A stretch of DNA of 64,000 nucleotides from contig CM064874.1 of assembly GCA_032719365.1 (NCBI GenBank), positions 29,312,716-29,376,715 of the forward strand, written 5' to 3'. The notes under the pieces were generated by a model. That model was not told the origin of the DNA and did not search any database. It worked only from the letters and a program-made list of their open reading frames with translations. Source of the DNA: Prinsepia uniflora. Its lineage: Eukaryota > Streptophyta > Magnoliopsida > Rosales > Rosaceae. Shown here in pieces: positions 35,925 through 47,299 of this stretch. Position numbers and translations under genes: made by a program. Position 1 is the stretch's first letter. Each line of letters starts with the position of its first letter.

Positions 35925-38900
35925 TGACAGGACCGCCCCCGAAAAGGGCATTGTTAACCGTGCCTGGTCCTGCTCCCTTCTGGCAAGACGACTGAAATTC
36001 CAAGGTTACCCTCAGTACTTGCCAGACCAGGGATAGCCACACGTACTTACTCATGCCCCCGCCTCTTGATCAGCCTCGACCAACGTGCCACGACCTGGAG
36101 GGTCAATAAAAATCAAAAGGTGTGAGTGGACAAAAATAAATCAGTTTACAAAACAGTTACAGAAAGACGTTTTTACCTTCCACGTAAAACCAATGCATGC
36201 ATACAAAAATCATTTCGCAATCGGTTACATTTTCAACATAAGAAAAACAGTGCATGAAATCAAAATCATTTTCCTTTTCTTAACCTTCGAGTCTTAGCCC
36301 GCAATTATAAACACAGGGCCTCATCCCAAAACCATGAAATCAAAATCCAAGTGTACAACATAATCCAAATCCATCAACCATATAAACCGGGCTACTGCCC
36401 AACTCAACCAAAACATCAGAAATAACAATAAATCACAAGTCAATCATTTTGCTGGATATCAAGTGCGCCCGAGTCTTTAAACTCAAAACCATGCGCATAA
36501 TCAGGCCTTCCCAGGATATCAATGAGTCTTTAAACTCAGAACATAATCAATAGGCCTCGGGGGTATCACAATAACCGAGTATTTAAACTCACGAGTCTTT
36601 AAACTCAATCCGGGTCTTTAAACCCAATTCGGGTCCGCCCCCGTCATCAATTAACCGAGTCTTTAAACTCAAAACGTGCTCCAGCAATAGCACCGGGTCT
36701 TTAAACCCAAAACAGTTTTCAACGGGTCTTTAAACCCAAAAAAGTTGTAAATCACAACAAAGCTCGGGATCCATCATGATCCAAATTCCAAATCCAATCC
36801 GAAAACACATTTTTGTCATAACAGGACTTATGTCCGAATTTCCACTTTCAAATCCCCAAAATCTTACTTCACAAATCATCATGGAAAACAGGGCGTGTAT
36901 AATCATAGCCAGTCACTTCAACAAACCATCATCCGTTCCCGAATTCGAATTCGCAATGATGATTCCGTAAGCCGGCATCCGGAAACATCATCCCGAACCC
37001 AAACCAAGAATCCGTTTTCAAACTTCCGAAAATCGAAATCTCGTTCATCAAAATTACTTTTGTGCCCCGAGCATCAAGCCCGAAATCTCCTTTTTCAAAA
37101 TCCGTTTTAAATCCTTGAAAACACCTCATATTTCAAATCTCAAGGTCAAGACATCAAAACCATAATCAAATCACCAAAATCACGGTCAACCCACAACATA
37201 CTCGAAATCTCGTAAAACGTGTAAATCCGTGAAAACCTCGAAATCTGTGTCAACACCAGAAACCATACTCACAATCGCAATCAAACATCTTAAAAACATA
37301 ATACGCACAAATCACATGAAGCCATTCATGAAACCATCATCAAAACATAAGGGGAACCACAGTCTCGAAATACGTGCAGTTTCGTATGCATATCAAAAAT
37401 ACGTATAAATACGAAAATCGAAATCAATCACAGTTCATAATCATAATCATAGAAATCATGGAAATATTTATGCATGCATTAAATTTGAAAGCAACGTCCA
37501 CTCACACACCATTCTTAAGTTTCTGTTTTGCGCTGCACGCGTTCCCGTAATTTCCTCCATTTTCCAGGTAGCTCAAATCCTGTCCGGAAACATACTTTAG
37601 CGTCATTAAGAACTCAAAGAACAATATACTAATTTCCCATAATTTTCCGGGAGTTAAACGCTACTTAAAAACGTAACATAAACCTTCGGACCCTCGAAAC
37701 AACATCGAAACGGTATCCGATAAATTTGAAACCAACGCTAAAATGTTCGTTACATTGTATAGGATAAAAGTCGTGTTGGACTTACCTCGAAATTCGGGTC
37801 CACGCGCCCCCACGCGTCGCCGTGAGTGGCTGCGCATGAGTCCACTCGCCTTCTACAGTAACAGCCACAGTCATCGTCTTCACCCGGCTTTCTGATATAC
37901 GGACCGTTTAACCCGCGTCAGGACCCGATTCGATTCCTGTCATAATCAAGCTAATTCCTTCAATTGATCCATCAAGTAGGATCGCAATAACCTCAATTAA
38001 AAGTCTGTAGTAGTCATTCTAATCGACACGGCCTAAAACCCGTCGATTGAACTCAAGTTCGAGACGATGTTCAACATCCCAATTCCACTAACAGCCACTG
38101 TTTTCCTCAATTGAACAGTTAGGGAGCATCGTAGGCTTACCATAGAGAGGATTGTGTGACTAATTCCATCAGAACCCTCCTCCAAATCCACGACTCCAAG
38201 CTCGAATTTTCTGAAGTGTTGCCGTCCTTGTCCATGGCTTCCAGGGCCTTCCAGCTTCGAAGTCACGATCTGGATCGACTAAGTGAAGTCCCAGAAGACT
38301 GAATTGAGCCTCAAATTGGCTTGGGCTGGCCTGAAATTCGAAATTGGATTTTTCCCTCCGTTTTCCCAGTTTTCCCAATTATGTTTTTCTCTCCCGTTCT
38401 TCAGTTCTTTCCTCTCCACAATGATCCTCAAAGACTTCCCAATGTCCACTATTCTCTCTGTTTTCAAACCGTGCAGCAAACAAGTCGTGGGAATCTCCAT
38501 GGCTTTCTCTGAAATTTTTGTTTCCCGCACAGACCCAAAACCATTTCAATAATCCTCCCGTGCTGAGTTCCCCTCCATTTCCAAGCACACTACAACATTG
38601 TTTTTTTAAAAGGTCCCCACCATCACACAATCTCACACTGAGCACATGCCTCCATTGTCTCTGTTTTTTTCACTTCCCACCACACTAAGCAATACAAAAC
38701 TCAACCCGTGCACTCACCCTTCACAGCACACACAACACTCCTACTTATTTAAATTTCCCACTATGACACTTGTCCGTCTAATCCATCCAATGTCTCTTGA
38801 TTCTGTTAAACAAGCTCTTAACAGATTAAACAATCCACACAACCACCATCATGGCTGATTTCAAACAGCAGCAGTAAAATTACCATTTTTCCCTCACTTT

Positions 38901-39362
38901 GACAATTTACCAAAATGCCCCTCATGCAATCTAGACCCGTAACTTGGTCATTCGAATTCCGATTGAAGCGTGCCGCCTGTCTACAGACTCAGGGCATCGA
39001 GACCAACCTAACGGTCCTCAGTCCACGGCCATCGGACCTCCCGATCAAAAAGTCAACGTTTTCCCCCTTTTCGTCCAAATTACAAAAATGCCCTTGGACT
39101 TCCGAACGTCATAACTTTCACCTCGAACGTCGGAATCGAACGTGCCACCTGTCTATGAACTCGTGACGTCCCAAACTACGTCACGGTCCCCGATCAAAGT
39201 CCATTTGACAGCCCGAATTAAAAGTCAACGTTTTACCCACGACTAGGGGCAAAACGGTCATTTTGCATCGTTCGTTCGATTTCGCCCAACTAATCACCGA
39301 TTAACCCTGCTAATCATGATTAGTTACTAATCTAATCACCGATTTCGGGACGGGTCGTTACA
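35925..39362 (-). repeat. 5' LTR of element B
   Basis: It starts TGACAGGACCG and ends GGGTCGTTACA. All modules of the 3' LTR recur: acceptor-like 36095, donor-like 37505, mini-hairpins 36470-36735, hairpin 37811-37838 with one arm mutated (GCGCATG). Confidence 0.88.
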
Positions 39363-40408
39363 GTCTGAGGCTTTGCGCTTGCTAGATGACTCTGCGGGAC
39401 TAGAACGGCCATGCTTGGAAAGAGGCTAACGATCATGCTTTCTCTCCAAAGAAGCAATGCGCTCCTACTTGATGTTATTCTTCAAGGTAGGCTTTTTTAA
39501 GCGCAGCGGAGCATTCAGCCACTCCTTGATTAGGCTGTCAAAAGGCATCCCGCCATCCATGTCTCTAAGTGGAGAGAGTAGTCAGCTCATGTCACAAAAC
39601 TCCGGAGGAATTTTCAAGGTCATATTAATCTTTTTGAGATAAGGACGACCTTCAAATCCACTGTACAACTCATTGAACATGCGCAAGTGCGAGGCGATCC
39701 TCAGATCCGGGGAGGCATGTTTGTCCTATGCGCCTCCTACTTCGATGCAGTTGAATCTATTCGTGTTGTCATCAAATTCCGCCTTCAAAAATAGCTCCAC
39801 CCTGGGAACGACTCGAGAAAGTCGACCATCGGTAATCCCGTTGTGCGACACAGAATAGCAATGCCAGAATTCATCTTCAGCAAGTCCCAAGCCAAAGAAT
39901 TTGTTCTACTTCTCAAAACACATGAAGTGTCGATAGGCATCAACGTCCAGTTGAGAAGGGCTGCATCCCATCTGACCAATGATCTTGGAGAAGAACTTCG
40001 AGAACGAGAACTTAAAACCCCACCCAATTATCAAAGGGTGGAATTTAGTCCATCGACCGTCAGCAAGATTTTTTCCTATTCCATGCTTAAGAGCCTTCAT
40101 GGAAAAACATCTGTCGCTAAGCTCCATGAAGATGTCGTCCGGAAAGGCAATCTGATTACGAGCTTTCCACTCCTTGAAGTCTTCAGGTTTCTCAAACTCC
40201 ATGTCCTTCCCCTAGAATGGACTTTGGCTAAGAGAACCGCCGCACTCCAATAATGCGAGTTTATCGGACCGATCCAAAAGAGCAACTTGACGCATCTTAA
40301 AATGAACGCCTTGGAAAGACGGAAGAAATCACCTTTTTGGATCGTCACCAACAGATGTCCAGAACCCCCGGAGTAGGCAAAAATGTGAAGCTGCGAAGAA
40401 AAAAACAT
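39363..40408 (-). pseudogene. Antisense ORF of element D, N-terminal half
   Basis: The minus-strand frame 40202-39906 contains KFHPLIIGWGFKFSFSKF, then GCSPSQLDVDAYRHFMCFEK, resembling the putative gypsy-type transposon domain (Pfam PF04195 by recall) found in antisense ORFs of Tat elements. A frameshift near 39905 moves the continuation (NSLAWDLLKMNSGIAIL) to another frame, and further breaks follow before the Ser/Lys-rich end at the element B insertion. The start upstream of 40202 is unclear. Partner of the coiled-coil half at 28744-29600. It lies opposite to D transcription, so it would need its own promoter, possibly in the AT-rich stretch 40410-40500. Confidence 0.6.
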
Positions 40409-41482
40409 TTTGAATTAAATATATATTTATGAATAGTTTAATAGCTAAAGTTAAATAAATAAATATATATTTATAAAGTAAAAATATAAATATTGAGACC
40501 CGCCAACAGCCTCAACAACAAAAAAAAAGGCTAGTTGGACGAAACTGCGTGGCAGCAACAGAGCTCCAACAAGGTCGTGATAAGATCCTCCCAGCGGTCA
40601 CCAAAACTTCGTGAAAGGCGAACCAAAACTCGCAACGCAGTGCTCCCAGCTCGCTCAACAGACAACAGTGGGGCCCGCTTCTGCCCCTCCACTCAGTGCC
40701 CGCCACGTCCGCTCCTGCTCCTCTAGTCAATGCTTGTCGCGTGGCGTATCCTGCACACCCCCGTCGCGCGACCATTTGGAGACCTCCACGTGGGAACCCC
40801 TCGTTGGCACTAACAGGCCACCAACAGGGATGGTCCCGCCTGCCTGAAGAGCCACTAGATCACGGTCACATGCCATCCTTTTGCAGCCTACACCGACAGC
40901 TCCAACCATCCTTGTCGACACGTGGCGCGGATGCGCCAGACGCCACCTAGTGTCCATCAGAGGGTTTTGCAGCAACTTCGCACCACAAGTCCCACCTTGG
41001 ACCACGTTGTCAGCTACTTTTGTCTCACACTGCTCATCTCCTTAACTACTCCAATCAAATGCAAGCCCACCTAGCCAAACACCAAAGCAAAAAAAAAAAA
41101 CAGAGAATTATTATCTTACCCTCAAATCTCCTTGGAGGATTAACTTGGAGTTTTTCTATCTTTCTCCAAACAACCAATCCCTTTTCAACTCTCTTCTCTT
41201 TTCACTCAAATGGCCAGGTGAACTAGGGCTAAATTTTCTTCTTTCTATTTTCCTTCTCACCTTCCGTAAACCCCTTTAAATAAGGCAAAAAATTCATAAC
41301 CCTTAAAAACATTAAAAATGGCCATAATTTCATTTTAAATGAAGTAAACACCATTAAGAGGGTTTTTAAAAGGGTTTGAAGTAAAGTAAGGTAAAAAAAA
41401 ACTCATTAATGTCTTTAAAATTAAAATTAATTACTTTCTTATTAAACTTAATTACCATTAAGGGGAGTTTTTTTACTCTAAA
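40409..41482 (+). other. 3' non-coding region of element D
   Basis: AT-rich at 40410-40500, GC-richer at 40510-41000, then AT-rich with poly-A and poly-T runs to the 3' LTR. Scattered short ORFs on both strands show no domain. AAGGGGAG at 41459-41466 may be a displaced polypurine tract. Confidence 0.45.
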
Positions 41483-42201
41483 TGGTTTGGGACAACAAAA
41501 ACTCTTTTAACACTTTTGAAGTGAACGAATACAAATTAACCTGATTTTGAATCCAACAATACCGGCAAGCCCGGTAACAGAAATTCCAAAAAATGTACAC
41601 CCCTTTGGATTCCCTGAATTCTGAAGCGGTGTGGGGACATTTGTGGAACCCAATATCACCCGAAAATCGTGGAGCTGCCACGTGACCCATAATTTTAGAA
41701 ATAGTCAAATTGCCCCTGACAATAATACTAATAACTTGTAGACACCCACACATTAGATAATCTATTTACCAGCTAAATACGTTATTTAATCGGGTTAAAA
41801 ATTTTCGTAATGTTAATATTCGCCCCAAGAGTTAATTGTCATTATTCTAATAACGGACAATTAATATTAATATTAAATCACAATAATTGTCATTATTATA
41901 ATTATTAAATAATATATTTTATTAATAATATATTATTTATTAATTAAAAATTCAACTGACCAATCAGAATGCTCCGAGGCTCCCAATGATTTCCTATACA
42001 TAGCGACGCTTATTTTATTTCAAGGTACGTCTATTTTTTGTTTCGAAGTATATCATTTTCCTCTCTCAAGGCTAACTTAGGCATCAGAGTGTTGTTGGTC
42101 GAACAACTCCCCGGGTAATCGATCGAGGCAACGATAGCTGATTGTTTGCCGTTTGCAGGAAATTGTGAGGACTTTTTGCGACGGGTTCGATTTTTGATTC
42201 A
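41483..42201 (+). repeat. 3' LTR of element D
   Basis: Counterpart of 8788-9529, ending GATTCA. Its TATA region reads CCTATACATAG where the 5' LTR has CCTATAAATAG. Many substitutions relative to the 5' LTR show that D is much older than the elements nested in it. Confidence 0.75.
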
Positions 42202-42744
42202 ATATATATAAATAATGAATACTCATAAATCATAATATTTGTGTCAGTTAAATCCTTTTATTTTTTTTATTTTTTTTTATATAAAGTACAGAAATTCATT
42301 AGATAATTGAGCAAATCATACAATTGTTCGATGTTGCATAAAATGTGACCTCATTGAATCTTTTTGTTAAACCGAAATCTTTAAACATAACAAGTTTATG
42401 TCCCAATATCACAAGGTGCGTGGCACATGAATGTGGTCAAATAAATATGTCCCTTTAACACCACTCATCCTTTAACTCCACTTCTTTATATGCCGATTAA
42501 AGAGAGAGCCAAGAGCCAATAGATGTTTGCTAGAGAAGTGCCAAGAGCCTAATAATATATATATATATATATATTATTGGGGATTATATATAAATCAAAG
42601 TTTTGTTTTTAATTGATAGGGGAAAAAAAGTAAAAAAGTACAAAATAATAATTAAAAAAAATTGGGCAAGAGGGTAATAGATTTTTAATTTTGAAACTTG
42701 GAATGGAAACCGAAGAGATAGATAGATACAAGTAATTAATATTG
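42202..42744. other. Unique spacer, probable distal promoter of the helicase gene
   Basis: Non-repetitive AT-rich DNA with a TA microsatellite (about 42550-42573). It lies between D and E; removal of E joins it to 61959-62404 upstream of the helicase ATG. No gene is visible. Confidence 0.5.
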
Positions 42745-42749
42745 TGAAG

Positions 42750-42883
42750 TGTTGTAAATATACTAAATTGTATGGCTATTTCTATGTAAGGACGTTTTCG
42801 TCCATGTATTATATCCTAACCCTAGCACTATATAATGGGGTTTAGCTGAATGAATATAGAACGATTTGATGGTGTTAATAACA
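42750..42883 (+). repeat. 5' LTR of element E
   Basis: 134 bp with a TATATAA box at 42829-42835; ends GTTAATAACA. Highly similar to 61821-61953. Confidence 0.88.
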
Positions 42884-42898
42884 CGTTATCAGCACGAG
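42884..42898 (+). other. Primer-binding site of element E
   Basis: CGTTATCAGCACGAG directly after the LTR, the sequence typical of Ale/Retrofit copia elements and also present in element G. Confidence 0.7.
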
Positions 42899-43286
42899 GC
42901 TCTACCAGTATTCCTCCCTTCTCTTTTACGGTTCTATCTACCATTTTTGTCTTTCCTAACGCTGCTAAACCTAGAAAAGAAAAATCAAACCTGCCTCTTT
43001 CAATGACGTCATGATGATGTTCATCGCCCACAAGCCTCTTGTCGGAGCTCTCAAACCCCAGACTCTCCATGCAAGACGTCAAGCCGTCCACTCCGCCTCC
43101 GATTTCATTGATGAACCCAAACCTACAGAGAAAATCTTTCTTTGTCACATATACTCCCGTAGGAGGCGAAGAAGATGGCGGCGGTGACGACGAATCTGAA
43201 GAGGCGATGGAGATGGAGACGAAGGAGGAGGATTTGATGGATGAGGATTCCAATATGAAAAATCCACAAACCTTGATACTGACTCT

Positions 43287-43510
43287 GCCCCCACATTCAC
43301 CGACCTCGGCCTTGCCGACTGGGTCTTGAGAAAATATTCTGAGCTCTGTATACAAAAACCCACGACTGTTCAAGCCAATTGTATCCCAAAAATCCTGGCA
43401 GGTCGGGATGTTCTAGGCATTTCCCATATCGGAAGGGTAAAAATTGATGGCGTTTGCTTTGCCGATTCAGCGATGGGCACAGCCACCATTGGTTCTGTTT
43501 TTTCATGCCG
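43287..43510 (+). pseudogene. Captured fragment of a DEAD-box RNA helicase gene (RH36-like)
   Basis: The frame from 43287 reads APTFTDLGLADWVLRKYSEL, then a Q-motif-like KPTTVQANCIPKILAGRDVL, the entry region of DEAD-box ATPases such as plant RH36 (ribosome-biogenesis type helicases). It reaches the Walker A position, where a one-base frameshift near 43436 and substitutions destroy the GSGKT motif; AFALPI, the conserved sequence after Walker A, follows in the shifted frame (about 43449-43467). The helicase core beyond motif I is absent. It lies just inside the 5' LTR of E, where gag should be, so it is best explained as a transduced host segment. The upstream acidic stretch (43039-43286) may be part of it but is not recognised. 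Confidence 0.65.
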
Positions 43511-44089
43511 CCTCCATGCAGAGCCCACAAATCCACCCACGAAGGACTAGGATCCGAGAGGACTGAGACCAACGTACAAGAAAAAGCACAAGCCCACTGC
43601 CCTCCACAAACAGAGACAGCTCCTGAGAAAGGGACGTATGAAATAAATTCATTGTTGATGGCCAATAGAAGATTGATCCCGGGAGAGAGTCCATTACCAC
43701 GGGCACCATATGTAAAAATGTTCTCTGAGTCGATGGGTGAATGGCTTTGGCTTGGAGGCAATTATCTGCAGATAAATGTGGGTTTGTAGCGAGTGAGGGA
43801 TTCAATGAGTACTACGGTTTGGATGGTCATGTGGAGGGATCCGGTGATGCTGGCTCCTTTGAAAGGTTGGGAGGGGCCGATCACACAAATATGGATGTTG
43901 TTGAAGACAAGCAAAAAACGACATGTCGTTTTTAAATAGTGAAAAATGACATGTCATTCGATTCATAATAATTAAAAAAAAAACTGCATGTCATTTGGAC
44001 ATTTCCCACACGGAGATTGCTTATCATTGATTCGCCCTGAAAGCGTCTAAAGAGACTCTAAACGTAAGTTCATCTATCCTCTAAATTCA
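43511..44089 (+). other. Unassigned part of element E
   Basis: The stretch includes a lysine-rich frame (43578-43646, KKKHKPTALHKQRQLLRKGR) and several overlapping ORFs on both strands without recognisable domains, possibly more captured sequence. At 43920-44000 an ACATGTC-T motif recurs in inverted and direct form (CGACATGTCG, TGACATGTCA, GCATGTCATTT). Confidence 0.4.
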
Positions 44090-44701
44090 TTATATACATG
44101 ATCATATGGCATGATAATTATGTTTATGATATGATAATATTAATCATGATGAACATATGATTTGTGAGATGAATATGACATGTTGAAAATGATGTGATGA
44201 CATATTGTTAATGATATTATAATGCTATGATAATGGTGATAATATGATGAAGCTATAATGATACCATGATGATGATGATGATGTATCATGATATGAATGA
44301 CATGTTGACATGATGACCATGATAATATATATGATGATATATGTTGATATACATGATATGATGGCATGTTGATAGCATGATGATGATGGTATGACGTTGA
44401 TGATGATGTGAATAATAAAATATGATATTATGATATTACGATGTACGATGATCTTTTAATTCTATGATGTTTTGATGATGCATGAATATATAATGATGGA
44501 ATAGATGATTTAAGATACGATGGCATGATATGACATATGGTGATGATGCATACGATGATATGATGGTAATGTGTGATCATGGTACATATGATATTATTAG
44601 GATCATGATAATATAATGGTGTTGCATGGTATATACATGATGATATACATGATTAATAGTTGTTATAATGCATGTTGATAATATGAGATGATGAGATACT
44701 A
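44090..44701. repeat. ATG-rich degenerate simple-sequence region in element E
   Basis: More than 600 bp dominated by ATGAT, GATGATG and ATATGAT words with no stable unit. It resumes after element A at 57044-57110, so A was inserted into this low-complexity tract. Non-coding. Confidence 0.7.
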
Positions 44702-47299
44702 TGACAGGACCCGTCCCGATTATTCCTCGATAATCGTGAAAGATCCTGCTCCCGTCTGACCATGATTTTAACATACCAAAAGTAGTGCAAATATATATAT
44801 ATATATATATATACACAACACAACAAACAACACACATAGTCAGACCAGGGATAGGTACGTCTTTAGGACCGTTGACTACCTCAGTTGTCAACCGGTTTAC
44901 AGAGCATAAGAAATATTTACAAACAAAGATCAAAATCCTACGCGGTCAGATACTTGAGTACGCAACGGTCTGTTTATTCTTCTGCCTCGATACGAGCCTC
45001 AGTACCTGTGCACGTGCTTGGAGGGTACAAAAACAGTAAAAGTGTGAGTGGACAAAAATAAAGATTTAGAAAAACGTTTATCAAAATAGTCTTACCCTCC
45101 AGTTTTCACAAACATGCATGCATATCATATAAAACATGAGTTATATAAATCAAAGGTAAAAGAAAACAGCTAATACAATGCAAAATCAATCATGATACCA
45201 CCATCCTCCACATCCAATCTCAATATCCAATAACCCGTCACGATATCAATGCAACGCGTGCAACTCGAGTGTCTCACGTCCGAGTATCTCCCTAGGATCA
45301 ACGACGTCTGGGGTGATATCATTATAAACTCACACTCCTGAGATTGAGCCTCCCCTCGGAGCTACTCATCTCCAGGCAGTGGATCGTGACTACTCCAGGA
45401 TCTACGACGTCTGGAGGAGACCATCAAATCACCGATGATGATACCAATAACCAAGAATATCATTTCAAAACCATTTAAATCTCAAACTCAAATCAATAGT
45501 TCAATAGGGCCTCTGCCCGAAATATAGCGTTTTCAAAGCACAAGTAAATTCCATAAATCCATGTCTAACATATCATTTATAATTCAATTTCATCAATGGA
45601 ATCACATAACTTCAATTCCGAGTCAAAAGCCATTTCAAATCTTAGGCCATCGCCCAAAATCACAATTTTATGATTTTCTCAAAAATCGTGCCCAAAGCAA
45701 TATAAAATAATATAATATTCCCAAAATCCGGAAATCGTCATATCACATCATTAATCATAGCAAATCAATTTAAATCATATCATAAGCATTTAAAAGCAGT
45801 TAAAACATATATGCATGCATTTAGGGTAGAAAACAAAAGTCCACTCACACACCGTCCAGATTGTTCGGATTCGAGCTGTTCGTTCTCGTCCGATGTCCCG
45901 AGAATATTTCGGCCTGTCAAACATGTAATATAGGGTTACTAGAGTATCATATAATCTTAGGTACGAATTTCTGAATCGTCGGAATAAAATAATATTATTT
46001 AAACGTAACCTATACGCTTCGGATAAGCAAAACTATCCTCAATTTATATCTGATTGACCCGAAACTAACGCCAGTAGGTCCGTATCATCGAGAACATCAA
46101 AAAGTATGTTGGACCTTCCTTCAGATTCCCGGTCACGCGCCCTCACGCGCCGCCGCAAGCGGCTGCGCGTGACAGCCACGTGCCGTGAACAGTATCTGCT
46201 ACAGTTCTCTCGCCCGTTTCTCTGGTAACCGGGTTGTAGACCCGCGATCAGACCCGACTCGGTTTCGACCAATTCAAACTCAATTCTTTCCGTTCTTTCA
46301 CTCATTAGTATCAATCCAATATAGATTAAGGGTCTGTGAATTCAATTTCATCAATTAAGGTCCTAAATCCCTCGACTCGACCTCGAAACCCGACGGGTCC
46401 TAACTCGGGTTCTACCCCAAAATCGACCTATATCATTCAATTGATTATACCAGAAGCATCTAACCTTCATTCTAAGTACGAAATTGGAATCAATTTCACA
46501 ATTCATTACCTCCAAGTAATCGAACGCAAGCTCAAATTTTCAGAACGGTTGCAGAGCCTGTTCGACACCAATTCGCCTTCAATTTTTGTTCCAGTTGATT
46601 GGGTTCAAGTCGTCTAGTTCCCAGAAGATAAAATATCACCTCAATTGCGACCGAAATCGTTCAAGAATTCAAATTCGATAATTTTTGGTGTTGGGTGATT
46701 TTCAGGTGTTTTCAATATAGTTCCCGGTCAATTCCTCTCAATTTTCACTCGGTTATTCACTGCATTCCTCCCCTTGTTTTCTCTAATTTCTCCTTCTTAC
46801 TTTCTGGGTTGCTGGATCGATCAAAATGGTAGGAAATGGAGTGTTGTTCTCTGTTTTGTTCAACAATTAATTAAGTTAAGTTAAGTTAAATTAAGCACCA
46901 CCTAAGCACCCATGTGCCACTAATTGGTTTCTCAACATGGACAGGTGTCCACAGCTGGGGCAAAGGGGATTGAATCAGCAATTAAACTAAATAGTCATTA
47001 CTTGCACCGTTCATGATTCACAATTACCATTTTACCCCCCCCCCCCCCCCCCCCTTAAGCACAATTACTATTTTGCCCTTACACTTCACAACCCCGTAAC
47101 TTCTTCATCCGAACTCCGTTTTCGACGTGCTACCTGTCTACGGATTTAGCGTTTCGAGACCTACACAATGGCACAAGAAAAATGTACAAAAGGTATGCCA
47201 AACAAAAAGTCAACTTTTAGCCATATTCCTCCAGGGGTAAAAACGTCATTTTCACATTATTTTAATATTTTACAATTTTTGGATTTTCGGGGCGTTACA
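44702..47299 (-). repeat. 3' LTR of element A
   Basis: TGACAGGACCC to GGGGCGTTACA. It holds a TA microsatellite (44791-44811), acceptor-like site (45017, mutated to CCAAG), RY boxes (45113-45123 and 45811-45820), donor-like GTGAGT (45848 on the minus strand), the 28-nt hairpin (46144-46171) and a C homopolymer of about 20 at 47035. Confidence 0.92.
46144..46171 (-). other. 28-nt GC-rich hairpin module of Tekay-like LTRs (representative)
   Basis: CACGCGC pairs with GCGCGTG, and inside them GCCGC pairs with GCGGC around AA, with a single C/T mismatch between the two helices. The same 28-nt layout occurs at 55887, 26981, 31473, 37811, 16049, 22322 and 52842. Confidence 0.75.

Larger units (their letters stand above)
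29601..39362 (-). mobile_element. Element B: large non-coding Tekay-like LTR retrotransposon
   Basis: LTRs of 3423 and 3438 bp (29601-33023 and 35925-39362) look nearly identical by eye and flank a 2.9-kb internal region. The TSD GTCTG is exact at 29596-29600 and 39363-39367. The initiator-Met PBS is at 35910-35921 and a PPT complement at 33024-33035. Internal sequence holds only faint gag traces. LTRs larger than the coding-free interior make this a LARD-like element. It is inserted in the antisense ORF of D. Confidence 0.9.
8788..42201 (+). mobile_element. Element D: Tat-lineage Ty3/gypsy retrotransposon, heavily nested
   Basis: LTRs at about 8788-9529 and 41483-42201 are clearly similar. 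The internal order is gag, protease, RT, RNase H, a second archaeal-type RNase H, integrase, then a long 3' region with an antisense ORF. The second RNase H and the antisense ORF together are typical of Tat elements (Retand, Grande and RIRE2 type). Later insertions are a solo LTR (14335-17421), element C (19170-28373) and element B (29601-39362). Without them D is about 11 kb. Every coding domain has stops, frameshifts or lost catalytic residues. The 5' ends of the LTRs are approximate and I could not find a convincing TSD. Confidence 0.8.

Noticed and set aside
40512..41005. GC-rich overlapping ORFs before the D 3' LTR
   Set aside because: No recognisable domain in any frame; likely leader of the antisense ORF or D 3' untranslated sequence.
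8788..42206. TSD for element D (ATATA after 42201)
   Set aside because: No matching 5-mer at the left end, and the left LTR boundary is uncertain, so I do not claim one.
42828..43373. Long minus-strand ORF (181 codons) with Ser/Pro-rich sequence
   Set aside because: It is antisense to the acidic stretch and DEAD-box-like frame on the plus strand; its Ser-rich composition is the mirror of GAA/GAG/GAT-rich coding. No domain is visible.
43297..43805. Minus-strand ORFs of 154 and 100 codons in element E
   Set aside because: They overlap the DEAD-box fragment in antisense and show no family motif. I left the region as unassigned.
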